This document shows, in pieces, positions 8,124 through 18,155 of a stretch of DNA of 64,000 nt (position 1 is its first letter; every line of letters begins with the position of its first letter). The notes below the pieces were generated by a model that was given only the letters and a program-made list of their open reading frames with translations, was not told the DNA's origin and searched no databases. Made by a program: the position numbers and the translations under genes. The stretch is from NCBI GenBank assembly GCA_016711825.1, contig JADJSG010000005.1, forward strand, positions 248,001-312,000, written 5' to 3'. The stretch is from Bacteroidota bacterium (GTDB lineage: Bacteria > Bacteroidota > Bacteroidia > Chitinophagales > Chitinophagaceae).

Positions 8124-10166
8124 ATGAATAGAATGTTGTTATGTGTCGTACTCCTTTTAACGACCCAAATAACGGTTGCACAATCAAAAAAAATTGATAG
8201 TTTATTTAACATTGCAACAAACGGCGCTACTGATACAAATAATACAAAAGCCTATATATTGTTATCAGAAATATATAAAAACATCCAGGTGGATTCAGCG
8301 GAATTACTTGCCCAAAAAGGCATTGATCTTGCACAGCAAAGAAAGCAGTTAAAAATGGAAGCTTATGGACATAATGCCATGGGGTATGCCAAATATTATA
8401 AAGGAGATTATAAAGCATCCATTGTTTCCTTTCAACAGTATTATAACACAGCCGAAAAAATAAAAGATAAAGTAGCAATGGGTTTCGCCCGAAACAATGA
8501 AGGAAATGTTCATATCGAATTGGGGGATTATGTAACAGCCCTCGAAAAATATAATGAAGCCCTTGAACTCCGAATCGAAGCCAAAGACTCTATTGGTATT
8601 GCCATGAGTTACAACAATATGGGATATATCTACAAAGATTTGGGGGATTATGAAAAAGCAATTGCAAATTTTTTATATGCATTGAAAATATATGAAAACC
8701 GCAATGACAAGAAAGCAATCGGTATGACCTATAATTTTCTAGGTTCAGTATACTGGCGTAAAAAAGATTTTGCGATTGCACATCAACATATTGAAAAAGC
8801 ACTCAAAATACATCAAGAAAATCATGACGATGGCAATACTGCAATCTGTTTGCATACCATCGGGGCAGTATATGGTGATGAAAAAAAATTCGATAGTGCT
8901 GTAATGTTTTTTAATAAAGCTATGGTGATTTATGAAAAAAGCAACGATACAAGACAGATGGGACTTATACATGCTGATATCGCCGAAGTTTTTGAACGAC
9001 AACAAATGCATGATGAAGCCATTGTCAATTACTTAAAAGGAATCAGTTACAATAATGCCATTGGGAATAAAAGAAGTCAAGCATCGTTGTATACGGGAGT
9101 TGCAAATGCCTATTTACAAACAGACAATGTAAGTAAATGCAAATTGTATTTAGATAGTTCGCTGCAAGTAATCAGCATGACACAGAAAAAAGAAGATTTT
9201 AAAAATTATTATAAAGTTCAAAGTGATTATTTTAAAAAGACAGGCAATCATTCCGCAGCCCTTAAAAGTTTGGACTTATACACTATCTACAAAGATTCAT
9301 TGTTAAATGAAGAAAATCAAAAAGCCATTGCAGATATGCAAACCAAATATGATGTAGATAAAAAAGATCAACAAATAAAATTACAAACTTCTGAGTTGAT
9401 GCGTAGAAATATCATGTTAATTGGTCTGGGTATATTATCGCTGTTGTTTTTATTACTTGGCATCTCTTATTATAACAGACTCAAACTAAAACAAAAATCG
9501 CGTTTGCAGGCAGAAATCATGAAGCAACAAGATATGGCCACCAAAGCGGTGATTGAGGCCGAGGAAAATGAGCGCAAACGCATCGGAAGCGACTTGCATG
9601 ATGGTGTGGGACAATTGATGAGTGCCGCTAAAATGAATCTTTCTGCCATTGAAGATCGCGTTGTGTTTCATTCCCCAGAAGATAAGCAAGCCTACGAAAA
9701 GTCTATTGCATTGGTAGACGAAGGATGTCGGGAAGTGCGTGCCGTAAGTCATAGCATTATGCCAAATGCATTGCTTCGGGCTGGATTGTCGAATGCTGTG
9801 AAAGAATTTATCGAAAAACTCGACAACCGTAAACTAAAGATCAATCTGCACGCAGAAGGACTTAACGAACGTTTAGACTCCAATATTGAAACGGTATTAT
9901 ACAGAGTCATACAAGAATGTGTCAATAATGTAATCAAGCACTCAGGCGCCAATGCACTCGACATTTCATTGATTAAAGACAGTGATGGTATATCAGCAAC
10001 CATTGAAGATAATGGCAAAGGATTTCATGTGATTGACAAACAAAAAGGAGATGGTATAGGGCTTAAAAATATACAAACCCGTGTTACCTATCTTAAAGGC
10101 ACCCTTGATATTGATTCAGCACCTGGTCGTGGTACCTTAATTGCTATCCATGTACCTTTGGTGTAA
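8124..10166 (+). CDS. TPR-containing sensor histidine kinase (HisKA_3/NarL type)
   Basis: 680 aa. A signal peptide (residues 1-19, ending TVAQ) is followed by about seven tetratricopeptide repeats between residues 70 and 390 (for example YNNMGYIYKDLGDYEKAIANF). These are predicted to lie in the periplasm. A membrane helix follows at about 430-450 (IMLIGLGILSLLFLLLGI). The cytoplasmic part has a HisKA_3 dimerisation domain with phospho-acceptor H492 in RIGSDLHDGVGQ and an HATPase domain (VIQECVNNVIKHSGA, DNGKGF, GIGLKNIQTR). Such kinases normally pair with a LuxR-type response regulator; none is adjacent, so it is an orphan here. Signal unknown. Confidence 0.92.
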   Translation: MNRMLLCVVLLLTTQITVAQSKKIDSLFNIATNGATDTNNTKAYILLSEIYKNIQVDSAELLAQKGIDLAQQRKQLKMEAYGHNAMGYAKYYKGDYKASIVSFQQYYNTAEKIKDKVAMGFARNNEGNVHIELGDYVTALEKYNEALELRIEAKDSIGIAMSYNNMGYIYKDLGDYEKAIANFLYALKIYENRNDKKAIGMTYNFLGSVYWRKKDFAIAHQHIEKALKIHQENHDDGNTAICLHTIGAVYGDEKKFDSAVMFFNKAMVIYEKSNDTRQMGLIHADIAEVFERQQMHDEAIVNYLKGISYNNAIGNKRSQASLYTGVANAYLQTDNVSKCKLYLDSSLQVISMTQKKEDFKNYYKVQSDYFKKTGNHSAALKSLDLYTIYKDSLLNEENQKAIADMQTKYDVDKKDQQIKLQTSELMRRNIMLIGLGILSLLFLLLGISYYNRLKLKQKSRLQAEIMKQQDMATKAVIEAEENERKRIGSDLHDGVGQLMSAAKMNLSAIEDRVVFHSPEDKQAYEKSIALVDEGCREVRAVSHSIMPNALLRAGLSNAVKEFIEKLDNRKLKINLHAEGLNERLDSNIETVLYRVIQECVNNVIKHSGANALDISLIKDSDGISATIEDNGKGFHVIDKQKGDGIGLKNIQTRVTYLKGTLDIDSAPGRGTLIAIHVPLV

Positions 10167-10201
10167 ATCAATTTCTTATTCCAAATATTGAAAAATCAAT
10201 A

Positions 10202-10209
10202 TACCTTAG
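10202..10209 (+). promoter_or_regulatory. -7 box (TACCTTAG) for mutS
   Basis: TAnnTTAG variant ending 7 nt before the mutS ATG at 10217, in the 50-bp gap after the kinase gene. It suggests mutS has its own promoter and a very short leader. Confidence 0.5.
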
Positions 10210-10216
10210 CATCCTT

Positions 10217-12823
10217 ATGGCTAAGTCATCGTCTGAAACCCCTTTAATGCAACAGCACAATGCGATAAAGCGTAAATATCCTGATGCGATTTTACTCTTT
10301 CGCGTTGGTGATTTTTATGAAACATTCGGTCAAGATGCCGTCATTACCGCTAAAGTATTAGGCATTACCCTTACCAAAAGAAACAATGGAAATCCAGATG
10401 CATCAGAACTTGCAGGCTTTCCACATCATGCCCTGGACACCTACCTGCACAAACTGGTAAAAGCTGGATATCGCGTGGCTGTGTGTGATCAACTCGAAGA
10501 TCCAAAATTAGCCAAAGGTATTGTGAAAAGAGGTGTGACTGAATTAGTAACCCCTGGTACAGCAACCAATGATAAACTGTTAGACAACAATACCAATAAT
10601 TTTTTGGCGGCGGTCTATTTTACTGAGTTGACTCATGGCATTGCATTTGTAGATATATCTACCGGAGAGTTTTTTTGTACCGAAGGAAATACTGAATACA
10701 TCGATAAACTCTTGCAAAGTTTTAGGCCCTCTGAAGTAATTTTTCAAAAACAAAAAAAACGTTTTTTTGAAGAAAATTTTGGCACCAAATATTATACTTA
10801 TCACTTAGATGAATGGATCTATACTGAGCAATATGCAACGGATACTTTGCTTCAGCATTTTCAAACCATCTCACTCAAAGGATTTGGTATTGATGATATA
10901 CCTCATGCAATCATCGCAGCAGGGGCTATCATCCATTATTTAAAAGATACTGAACATCAACAACTTGGTCATATCTCATCGATACAACGAATTACCCGAA
11001 ATGATTTTTTGTGGATGGATAGATTCACCATTCAAAACCTTGAACTACTTGACAGTAATCGAGAAAATGGCAATACATTATTGAAAGTGCTTGACAATAC
11101 GGTATCGCCTATGGGTTCGCGCATGATCAAACGTTGGCTCATGTTTCCATTGCAAGATATCCGTAAAATAGATGAGCGGTTAAATACCACTGAATTTTTT
11201 ATCAAAAACCAAGATGTAAAACAAGCCCTCACACAACTTATCAAACAAATAGGGGATATAGAACGCATTGTAGCTAAAATTCCACTGCGAAAAATATCGC
11301 CTCGCGAAGTATTACAATTGGCAAAAGGATTGCAAGCCATTGTAGAAGTGAAAGAACTTACCAAAAACTGTGGAGACACATGGATACTTCGACTTTCTGA
11401 ACAATTAAATCCTTGTCATTTAATTAAAGACAAAATTACCAAAACCCTGATTGAAAACCCTCCGGCCTTAGCCAATAAAGGAGGTTTGATAGCCCCAAAT
11501 ATTCTAGCAGAACTAGACGATTTACGAAAGATATCATCCAATAGCAAAGAGTTTTTGTTGCAAATACAGCAACGAGAAATTGAAATAACAGGTATTCCGT
11601 CTTTAAAAATTTCATTTAATAATGTGTTTGGTTATTACCTTGAAGTTACCAATACCCACAAACATAAAGTACCCGACACCTGGATTCGGAAACAAACGCT
11701 GGCCAATGCTGAGCGCTACATCACACCCGAACTAAAAGAGTATGAACAAAAAATAATGGGTGCTGAAGAAAAAATCCTTTTACTCGAAATGCAGATATAT
11801 GATGCGTTGTTGCTTGAGTTGCAGGAATATATTACACCCATACAGCTCAATGCAAATTTAATTGCTCAATTAGATTGTATCACCTGCTTTGCCTCCAATG
11901 CGATGCAATTTAAATATAGGAGACCACAAGTAGTGCCTGAATTTGAGTTGCTGATTGAAGAAGGACGTCATCCTGTTATTGAACGAAATTTACCTATCGG
12001 CGAAGACTATGTGTCGAACTCAGTAACCCTCGATAAAGATGAACAACAAATTATCATCATCACTGGACCCAATATGAGTGGTAAAAGTGCCTTACTTCGA
12101 CAAACTGTTTTAATTACCCTGATGGCACATGCAGGAAGTTTTGTACCAGCTCAAAAAGCTATCATTCCCCTAACCGATAAAATATTTACACGCGTAGGCG
12201 CTTCCGACAACCTCAGTGGTGGGGAAAGTACCTTTATGGTAGAAATGAACGAAACTGCGAGTATCATCAATAATATCAGTAATAGAAGTTTGATCGTACT
12301 CGATGAAATAGGCAGAGGCACCAGTACATTTGATGGCATCAGTATTGCATGGAGTATTGCCGAATTTTTACACAATCATATACACAAACCCCTTACACTT
12401 TTTGCTACCCATTATCATGAACTCAATGAGTTAGAAAACAAAATGGCACGTATCAAAAACTTTCATGTGACGCATAAAGAAGTTGGTAATAAAATTATTT
12501 TTTTACGTAAACTGGCTTTGGGTGGCAGCACACATAGTTTTGGTTTGCATGTAGCACGTATGGCAGGTATGCCACCATCACTGGTTGACAGAGCCAATGA
12601 AATACTAGCCATGTTGGAAGAAAAAAACTTAAATAACAAAATAGGCATTAACCTCAAAAAAATACCTACACAGAATTTTCAACTCAATATTTTTGATGGA
12701 TTAGCAGAAGATCTTAAAAGAGTAAAGGAAATATTAGAAAACGTAGATATTAATTCACTGACCCCTGTAGAAGCCTTGATGAAACTGAATGAGCTGAAGA
12801 GTGTGGTGCGAAGCAATAGCTAA
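10217..12823 (+). CDS. mutS: DNA mismatch repair ATPase MutS
   Basis: 868 aa, full family length. The mismatch-recognition Phe-X-Glu lies in RVGDFYETFGQDA near residue 37. The C-terminal ATPase has Walker A GPNMSGKS, Walker B SLIVLDEIGRGTSTFDG and the ATHYHEL switch histidine, followed by the HGLHVARMAG-type helix-turn-helix and dimerisation region. It recognises mispaired bases and recruits MutL. The stop is followed within about 100 bp by pepD on the same strand. Confidence 0.97.
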   Translation: MAKSSSETPLMQQHNAIKRKYPDAILLFRVGDFYETFGQDAVITAKVLGITLTKRNNGNPDASELAGFPHHALDTYLHKLVKAGYRVAVCDQLEDPKLAKGIVKRGVTELVTPGTATNDKLLDNNTNNFLAAVYFTELTHGIAFVDISTGEFFCTEGNTEYIDKLLQSFRPSEVIFQKQKKRFFEENFGTKYYTYHLDEWIYTEQYATDTLLQHFQTISLKGFGIDDIPHAIIAAGAIIHYLKDTEHQQLGHISSIQRITRNDFLWMDRFTIQNLELLDSNRENGNTLLKVLDNTVSPMGSRMIKRWLMFPLQDIRKIDERLNTTEFFIKNQDVKQALTQLIKQIGDIERIVAKIPLRKISPREVLQLAKGLQAIVEVKELTKNCGDTWILRLSEQLNPCHLIKDKITKTLIENPPALANKGGLIAPNILAELDDLRKISSNSKEFLLQIQQREIEITGIPSLKISFNNVFGYYLEVTNTHKHKVPDTWIRKQTLANAERYITPELKEYEQKIMGAEEKILLLEMQIYDALLLELQEYITPIQLNANLIAQLDCITCFASNAMQFKYRRPQVVPEFELLIEEGRHPVIERNLPIGEDYVSNSVTLDKDEQQIIIITGPNMSGKSALLRQTVLITLMAHAGSFVPAQKAIIPLTDKIFTRVGASDNLSGGESTFMVEMNETASIINNISNRSLIVLDEIGRGTSTFDGISIAWSIAEFLHNHIHKPLTLFATHYHELNELENKMARIKNFHVTHKEVGNKIIFLRKLALGGSTHSFGLHVARMAGMPPSLVDRANEILAMLEEKNLNNKIGINLKKIPTQNFQLNIFDGLAEDLKRVKEILENVDINSLTPVEALMKLNELKSVVRSNS

Positions 12824-12900
12824 ACTCATAGCTAAGGCTATTCATGTAATTCACTTAAACCATTCTCATATCTCAGCACCCAAATCTGTCATCAATTTAC

Positions 12901-12908
12901 TACATTTA
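12901..12908 (+). promoter_or_regulatory. -7 box (TACATTTA) for pepD
   Basis: Near match to TAnnTTTG ending 18 nt before the ATG at 12927. It supports that start over an extension beginning at 12801 inside the 3' end of mutS. Confidence 0.45.
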
Positions 12909-12926
12909 CATTCTCAAACAAATATC

Positions 12927-14387
12927 ATGAACGAACAAATTAGAACCCTTCAACCCTCTGCTCTTTGGAATTATTTTTGCGATTTAAATGCGGTCCCCCG
13001 CCCTTCAAAAAAAGAAGAAAGGGTCATTGCATTTGCAAAAGCATTTGGCGAAAGTTTAAACCTTCCAACGTATGTAGATGAAGTAGGGAATGTAATCATC
13101 AAAAAACCTGCAACAGCTGGCATGGAAGATCGTGTAACTGTAGTATTGCAAAGCCATCTTGATATGGTGCATCAGAAAAATGCCGATACTGATTTTGATT
13201 TTCTGACACAGGGTATTGAAATGATGGTAGATGGTGATTGGGTAAAAGCCAAAGGTACCACCTTAGGTGCTGACAATGGCATAGGTGTCGCTTCTATCAT
13301 GACATTATTGGCATCTACCGATATACCACATCCAGCCTTGGAAGCATTATTTACCATCGATGAAGAGACAGGTATGACAGGTGCCCTTTCATTAAAAGGT
13401 GGTTTGTTAGATGGCCAGATCATGCTCAATCTGGATACAGAAGAAGACAATGAACTGACGATAGGCTGTGCAGGAGGTGTAGATGTAACGGCTTCTGGAA
13501 ATTACGATACGATGGCACCGCAGCATACAGTGGCGTATTCAATAATGCTGAAAGGATTAACAGGTGGGCATTCTGGCATCGACATCCACAAAGGCAGAGG
13601 CAATGCCAATAAGCTGATGAATAGATTATTATGGACCCTCGCCAATGATTTTGAAATAGAAATTGCGTCGGTGGAAGGTGGAAGTTTACGCAATGCCATT
13701 CCTCGTGAAGCAAAAAGCATCGTGGTTGTAGCAGAAAACAAAGCTGATGATGTAAAGCAATCGATAGAAGCATTTAACACGATTTACAAACTCGAATATC
13801 AAACAACCGACCCAAATCTGCAGCTCGTGTACGAACTCGCTGAAATGCCTACACAGGTGATGCATACTGATTTTCAATATCAATTACTACGTACTCTTTA
13901 CGCTTGTCATCATGGTATTTATCGCATGAGTCCTGACATAGCAGGCTTGGTACAAACCTCCAATAATTTATCACGTGTAGACGTTAAAGGAGGTCAATAT
14001 TCAATACAATGCCTGACAAGAAGTTCGGTAGATAGCGAAAAAACCGATTTAGCCAATGCCCTTAGTGCTACTTTTAACCTGCTGGGTGCAACCCTAACTT
14101 ATGGAGGCAACTATCCTGGCTGGATGCCTAATCCCCATGCACCTATTGTACAACTCATGAGCAATTTGTACAAAGAAATGTTTGGAGATGAAGCCCATGT
14201 AAGTGCTTGTCATGCAGGCTTAGAATGTGGCATATTAGGAACCAACTATCCTCACATTCAAATGATTTCTTTTGGGCCAAATATCTATGGCGCCCACTCA
14301 CCAGATGAAAAAGTACAGATTAGCTCGGTTCAAAAATATTGGGGTTTATTATTGGAAACTTTAAAAAGAATACCCTTAAAGTCTTAA
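12927..14387 (+). CDS. pepD: Aminoacyl-histidine dipeptidase (peptidase D, M20 family)
   Basis: 486 aa, the usual length of PepD-type dipeptidases. The N-terminus NYFCDLNAVPRPSKKEERV is typical. Zinc-site segments are VLQSHLDMVHQK, GTTLGADNGIGVA (bridging Asp), FTIDEETGMTGA (catalytic and ligand Glu pair) and LNLDTEEDNELTIGCAGG. The lid domain has TGGHSGIDIHKGRGNA. The final ligand is in YGAHSPDEKVQISS. It hydrolyses Xaa-His and related dipeptides in the cytoplasm. An extension of 42 residues upstream overlaps mutS and is not preferred. Confidence 0.95.
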   Translation: MNEQIRTLQPSALWNYFCDLNAVPRPSKKEERVIAFAKAFGESLNLPTYVDEVGNVIIKKPATAGMEDRVTVVLQSHLDMVHQKNADTDFDFLTQGIEMMVDGDWVKAKGTTLGADNGIGVASIMTLLASTDIPHPALEALFTIDEETGMTGALSLKGGLLDGQIMLNLDTEEDNELTIGCAGGVDVTASGNYDTMAPQHTVAYSIMLKGLTGGHSGIDIHKGRGNANKLMNRLLWTLANDFEIEIASVEGGSLRNAIPREAKSIVVVAENKADDVKQSIEAFNTIYKLEYQTTDPNLQLVYELAEMPTQVMHTDFQYQLLRTLYACHHGIYRMSPDIAGLVQTSNNLSRVDVKGGQYSIQCLTRSSVDSEKTDLANALSATFNLLGATLTYGGNYPGWMPNPHAPIVQLMSNLYKEMFGDEAHVSACHAGLECGILGTNYPHIQMISFGPNIYGAHSPDEKVQISSVQKYWGLLLETLKRIPLKS

Positions 14388-14401
14388 TCATTCAGAGCAA
14401 T

Positions 14402-15817
14402 TTATAAGCGAAACAACATCGCGAAAATAACCCTACTTTCCGATTTTACTAAATCTGGACGCCAATCAGGGGCAAGTGGCGTAAAGGTGTACCCTGTTTG
14501 TGAAGTGACACCACCAGCACCTGCAAAGTAGGGTATATTGGCATTTCGATATACAAATTCTGCCCTGAATGTGATGCTTTGATTGGGCATATAGTCAAGA
14601 TTTGTAGAGCAATCCCACCCTTTAAATGAATCACCCGGATTGGCCGAAAACGGAAATGCGCCTTCGGTTTGGGTAGGATTTGTAGGATTAGGGATGGGGC
14701 TTGCCTGACCTGTGGGGTACAACACTAAGTATCTTCCAGGATTACTCATCAAGCCCCCACCGATAGTCCATGCAAATTTATTTTTTGCAAACCAAACCCT
14801 ATTATAAAACATCACACTTACAAAATACTGTGCAGGTCCTTTAAGGCTGTCATTGTTATTAAAACCATTCACACCACCTCCTTTTTCGAAACCGATATCA
14901 GCAGTTAAAGAGCAGGCCATTCTTGATACCCTTTTAGCATTTGGTTTATTTATATATCTAACCAATACACTATTGTCTGAATGAAATCTTTTTCTTTTGG
15001 GTATGCCCGCAGCGTCGGTACCATAGTAATTATTTGTAAGTAATTTGATATCGCTAGTGGGTGTCCAAGTGATATTGCCACCTACCCCTGGCATTTGATT
15101 AAATTTGCCATAACTCTGCCATCCATTGATAATCCAGGGTTCAATTTTAAGATGCTTACTGGGGAAAATCTGAAAACGAACACCATTAAAAAACCAGGGT
15201 GTATTATCAGAAGTAAAGGAAGCTTGGTATTCCCAATTTTCTGCTTGATAAAAAGAGTTTAATCCAATATATGACATAAATAAACCTGCGTCAATATTGA
15301 TTCCTTGCCATTTATTGATATGATATCCAGCATATGCTTCGCTTAGATATCGATACACATTTGCTAATTGATACTGCCCACGATAAGGGCTAATGTCGTT
15401 TCGAGGCACTACAACTGAACGTGTGCCAAACTGTGTCATCACCCTTGCTCTTGCATTTTTATAATAAAAATCGCCCCCAAAATGCAATGCCGAAAGAGTC
15501 ACTTCATTATTTCTAGCCAAAGCAGTAGAACCTACAACTGTATTGTCATTGGGCCTATTAAAGGAATGGGTGTAATTGATATCAATTAGCAACGAAGGAG
15601 TAAAATATTGCAGGTTTTTAAAAATATTATCTTCTCTACGATCGCTTCCATTTTGCCATGTCATATCAATGCCTTCAAAAGGTTCTCCTTTTGGTTTGTT
15701 GATTGCAATCTCCTCTTGTTGGATGGTTTCAATACTTTCACGATTGTTTACCTGTGCCCTTAATGGATGATGATAAATCAATGCTATAATCAAAAGCACT
15801 TTATTAACTTTGTTCAT
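14402..15817 (-). CDS. BBP2-type outer membrane porin
   Basis: 471 aa. After a signal peptide (MNKVNKVLLIIALIYHHPLRAQ) comes an all-beta protein with many alternating aromatic strands, ending in a C-terminal phenylalanine strand (RVIFAMLFRL). The region SEAYAGYHI, DAGLFMSYIG and LKIEPWIINGWQSYG matches the putative beta-barrel porin-2 (OmpL-like) family. The ATG at 15817 overlaps the TGA stop of the upstream 91-aa gene (ATGA), which fixes the start and implies translational coupling. Its position at the end of the kup operon suggests it may aid solute passage linked to potassium uptake, but this is inference. Confidence 0.85.
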   Translation of the reverse strand: MNKVNKVLLIIALIYHHPLRAQVNNRESIETIQQEEIAINKPKGEPFEGIDMTWQNGSDRREDNIFKNLQYFTPSLLIDINYTHSFNRPNDNTVVGSTALARNNEVTLSALHFGGDFYYKNARARVMTQFGTRSVVVPRNDISPYRGQYQLANVYRYLSEAYAGYHINKWQGINIDAGLFMSYIGLNSFYQAENWEYQASFTSDNTPWFFNGVRFQIFPSKHLKIEPWIINGWQSYGKFNQMPGVGGNITWTPTSDIKLLTNNYYGTDAAGIPKRKRFHSDNSVLVRYINKPNAKRVSRMACSLTADIGFEKGGGVNGFNNNDSLKGPAQYFVSVMFYNRVWFAKNKFAWTIGGGLMSNPGRYLVLYPTGQASPIPNPTNPTQTEGAFPFSANPGDSFKGWDCSTNLDYMPNQSITFRAEFVYRNANIPYFAGAGGVTSQTGYTFTPLAPDWRPDLVKSESRVIFAMLFRL

Positions 15818-16089
15818 ATTGAGTCTATACATTTTATTTGTAAAATATCTTTTTGTGCAATGATTGTACCTATTAAATAGCCAAAAGGATCGATACCAAA
15901 TGTCATTAAATGCTGTTCATCCACTAAATGCCATTTTATAACCGGAGCGTTTAAGTCATCAATATCCTTTTTAAAATAGCCTATGATGAATCCATTTATC
16001 CTTTTGCCATTCTTCAACAATATTTCAACTTTTCGGTTTACAAAATCTCCGTTTTGTTCATCCATTGGCTCTGCAGTCACCCGCTTCAT
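15814..16089 (-). CDS. Small 91-aa protein, possibly Sm-like, coupled to kup and porin
   Basis: Unrecognised 91-aa soluble protein with no signal peptide. The stretch VEILLKNGKRINGFIIGYF looks like the first strands of an Sm/Hfq-like barrel (strand, turn, G-containing strand), followed by KWHLVDEQHLMTFGIDPFGYLIG. This is a guess from pattern only. It starts 5 bp after the kup stop and its own stop overlaps the porin start by 4 bases, so it is firmly in a three-gene operon and may act with Kup or in its control. Confidence 0.75.
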   Translation of the reverse strand: MKRVTAEPMDEQNGDFVNRKVEILLKNGKRINGFIIGYFKKDIDDLNAPVIKWHLVDEQHLMTFGIDPFGYLIGTIIAQKDILQIKCIDSI

Positions 16090-16094
16090 GTTTT

Positions 16095-18062
16095 TTATTT
16101 TATCTCGTGACTAATCGCTCTCTTCAATTCGATTTTCGTTATAGGCTGATACACCAATGGCACATGTTCTATCACCACATCACATTTGTCGAGTCCAAAT
16201 GCTTTTTCGTCACTAAGCCCAAGATATTTTAATTGAAAGTATGCATTCAAAATAATGCCTTCACGTAAAGCAAATTCATTTTCAACTGAGAGGAATTTTT
16301 CGATGACAACAAATTTAAAATCAGGTTCATTGTTGTATTTTGTTGAACCATCCGGACGAGTATGGAGGTTGAGTTCTTTATTTTGAACCAGCTCCTGTAC
16401 TATTTTTTTAAAATACAATTCAGTTCTTGGTTGTACACGAAATCCCACATGTATACTGATTTTGATTACCTTATCATCAATCAATTCTGACACATCATAC
16501 GTTAGGGTATATGGTTCATTGGTTCGGTGTATATGTACAAACCAATAGACATCAGCCCGTTTGGGATTTTTAGCAAAAATCGATTTGATAATTTTTTCTT
16601 CTACTTCATGTCGGTTATTTGCTTTTGTGAGATAGATCAGATGTGTAGAAAAGCGTGGTATTGCATCATCATTACTTAACTCGTTGATTTGATTAACATA
16701 TCTTCCCAAGTCAACAAATTTGGTAAAGCGATTGCTTATCTTTCTTCCGGTATACACCGAATACATGATAAAAAAGTAAATAGATGAAATCAATATAGTG
16801 ATGTATCCGCCTTCTGGAAACTTTTGAATATTAGCCACAAAAAAGGCGATTTCAATACTCGCAAACAGCAACAGTAAAGCACTCACTAAAATACGATTCC
16901 ATTTGAGTTTAAATAATAAGAAATACGACAATAAATAAGTAGTAACCATCATGGTAAGGGTGATTGCCAAGCCATAGGCAGCTTCCATATTGGATGAATT
17001 TTTAAAATAAAGTACCATTAATACGCATCCAATCCACAACATAATATTTACACTGGGGATATAGATTTGTCCTTTCGTTTCAGAAGGCTGTCTTACTGCA
17101 ACGCGAGGCCAGAAGTTCATATTCATTGCCTCATTAATCAAGGTATAGCTTCCACTGATTAATGCCTGGGATGCAATTATTGCAGCAGAAGTTGCAATCA
17201 CAATGCCTGGTATCAAAAACCAATGAGGCATGATTTCGAAAAAAGGATTTTTACCTGTTATAAAGGTTCCATCTCTCAGATTCATAAGCCATGCGGCTTG
17301 ACCCATATAATTGAGCAATAAACACATTTTAACCAAACCCCATGTGATTCTGATATTTTTTCGACCACAATGTCCTAAATCAGAATATAAGGCTTCAGCC
17401 CCTGTAGTGGCTAAAAACACAGCCCCCAGCAAAACAAAGCCCTTTGGATAATGGGTCAGAAAATCAATGGCATATTTGGGATTGAGCGATTTTAAAATAG
17501 AAGGATGATCTACTATTTGAAACAGTCCTAAAACAGCAAGCATCAGAAACCAAACTAACATGGCAGGACCAAAAGCGCTACCTACTTTATGGGTACCGAA
17601 ACGTTGAAAGAAAAATAGCCCCGAAATTATAGCTATGACTATGGGTACAGTGGGTATATGTTCTAAGCCTTTAATGTTTGTCAACCCTTCAATTGCTGAT
17701 GAAACAGAAATGGGAGGTGTAATAATACCATCTGCCAACAAAGTGGATGCACCCAATATAGTAGGGATTACTAAATACTTGCCATAGCGGCGTACCAAAG
17801 CGTATAACGAAAAGATACCACCTTCTCCATTGTTGTCAGCTTGTAATGTGAGGTAAATGTATTTAAAGGTGGTTTGAAAAGTAATAGTCCAAAATACGCA
17901 AGAAATACCTCCATATACCAACATTTCACTGATAGGACGGTCTCCAATAATTGCTTTAAGCACATACAAGGGGCTAGTACCAATATCCCCATAAATAATA
18001 CCCAACGCTATCAGCAGCGAAGCTGCAGTAATCTTTCCTTTATTTGCTTTAATAAGGCTCAT
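16095..18062 (-). CDS. kup: Potassium uptake permease Kup (KUP/HAK/KT family)
   Basis: 655 aa. The N-terminus ALGIIYGDIGTSPLYVLKAIIG is the KUP family signature, followed by about twelve membrane helices (to about residue 440) and a C-terminal cytoplasmic domain of about 200 residues. It brings K+ into the cell with protons. I take the ATG at 18062 (MSLIKANKGKITAAS) rather than a TTG eight codons upstream. A weak -7-like CAAATTTG overlaps that TTG. It lies about 93 bp downstream of kdpE on the same strand and is followed by the 91-aa gene and the porin. Confidence 0.93.
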   Translation of the reverse strand: MSLIKANKGKITAASLLIALGIIYGDIGTSPLYVLKAIIGDRPISEMLVYGGISCVFWTITFQTTFKYIYLTLQADNNGEGGIFSLYALVRRYGKYLVIPTILGASTLLADGIITPPISVSSAIEGLTNIKGLEHIPTVPIVIAIISGLFFFQRFGTHKVGSAFGPAMLVWFLMLAVLGLFQIVDHPSILKSLNPKYAIDFLTHYPKGFVLLGAVFLATTGAEALYSDLGHCGRKNIRITWGLVKMCLLLNYMGQAAWLMNLRDGTFITGKNPFFEIMPHWFLIPGIVIATSAAIIASQALISGSYTLINEAMNMNFWPRVAVRQPSETKGQIYIPSVNIMLWIGCVLMVLYFKNSSNMEAAYGLAITLTMMVTTYLLSYFLLFKLKWNRILVSALLLLFASIEIAFFVANIQKFPEGGYITILISSIYFFIMYSVYTGRKISNRFTKFVDLGRYVNQINELSNDDAIPRFSTHLIYLTKANNRHEVEEKIIKSIFAKNPKRADVYWFVHIHRTNEPYTLTYDVSELIDDKVIKISIHVGFRVQPRTELYFKKIVQELVQNKELNLHTRPDGSTKYNNEPDFKFVVIEKFLSVENEFALREGIILNAYFQLKYLGLSDEKAFGLDKCDVVIEHVPLVYQPITKIELKRAISHEIK

Positions 18063-18155
18063 ACATGATTTTATTTGACCATGCAAATTTGGCTGAATTG
18101 TTATGAGTAAATCATAAAGAAAAAACAGATGATATAAAGAAAATATAAAGATGCA

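Noticed and set aside
12801..12926. N-terminal extension of PepD overlapping the end of mutS
   Set aside because: The family starts at MNEQIRTLQPSALW, and a -7 box lies inside the extension.
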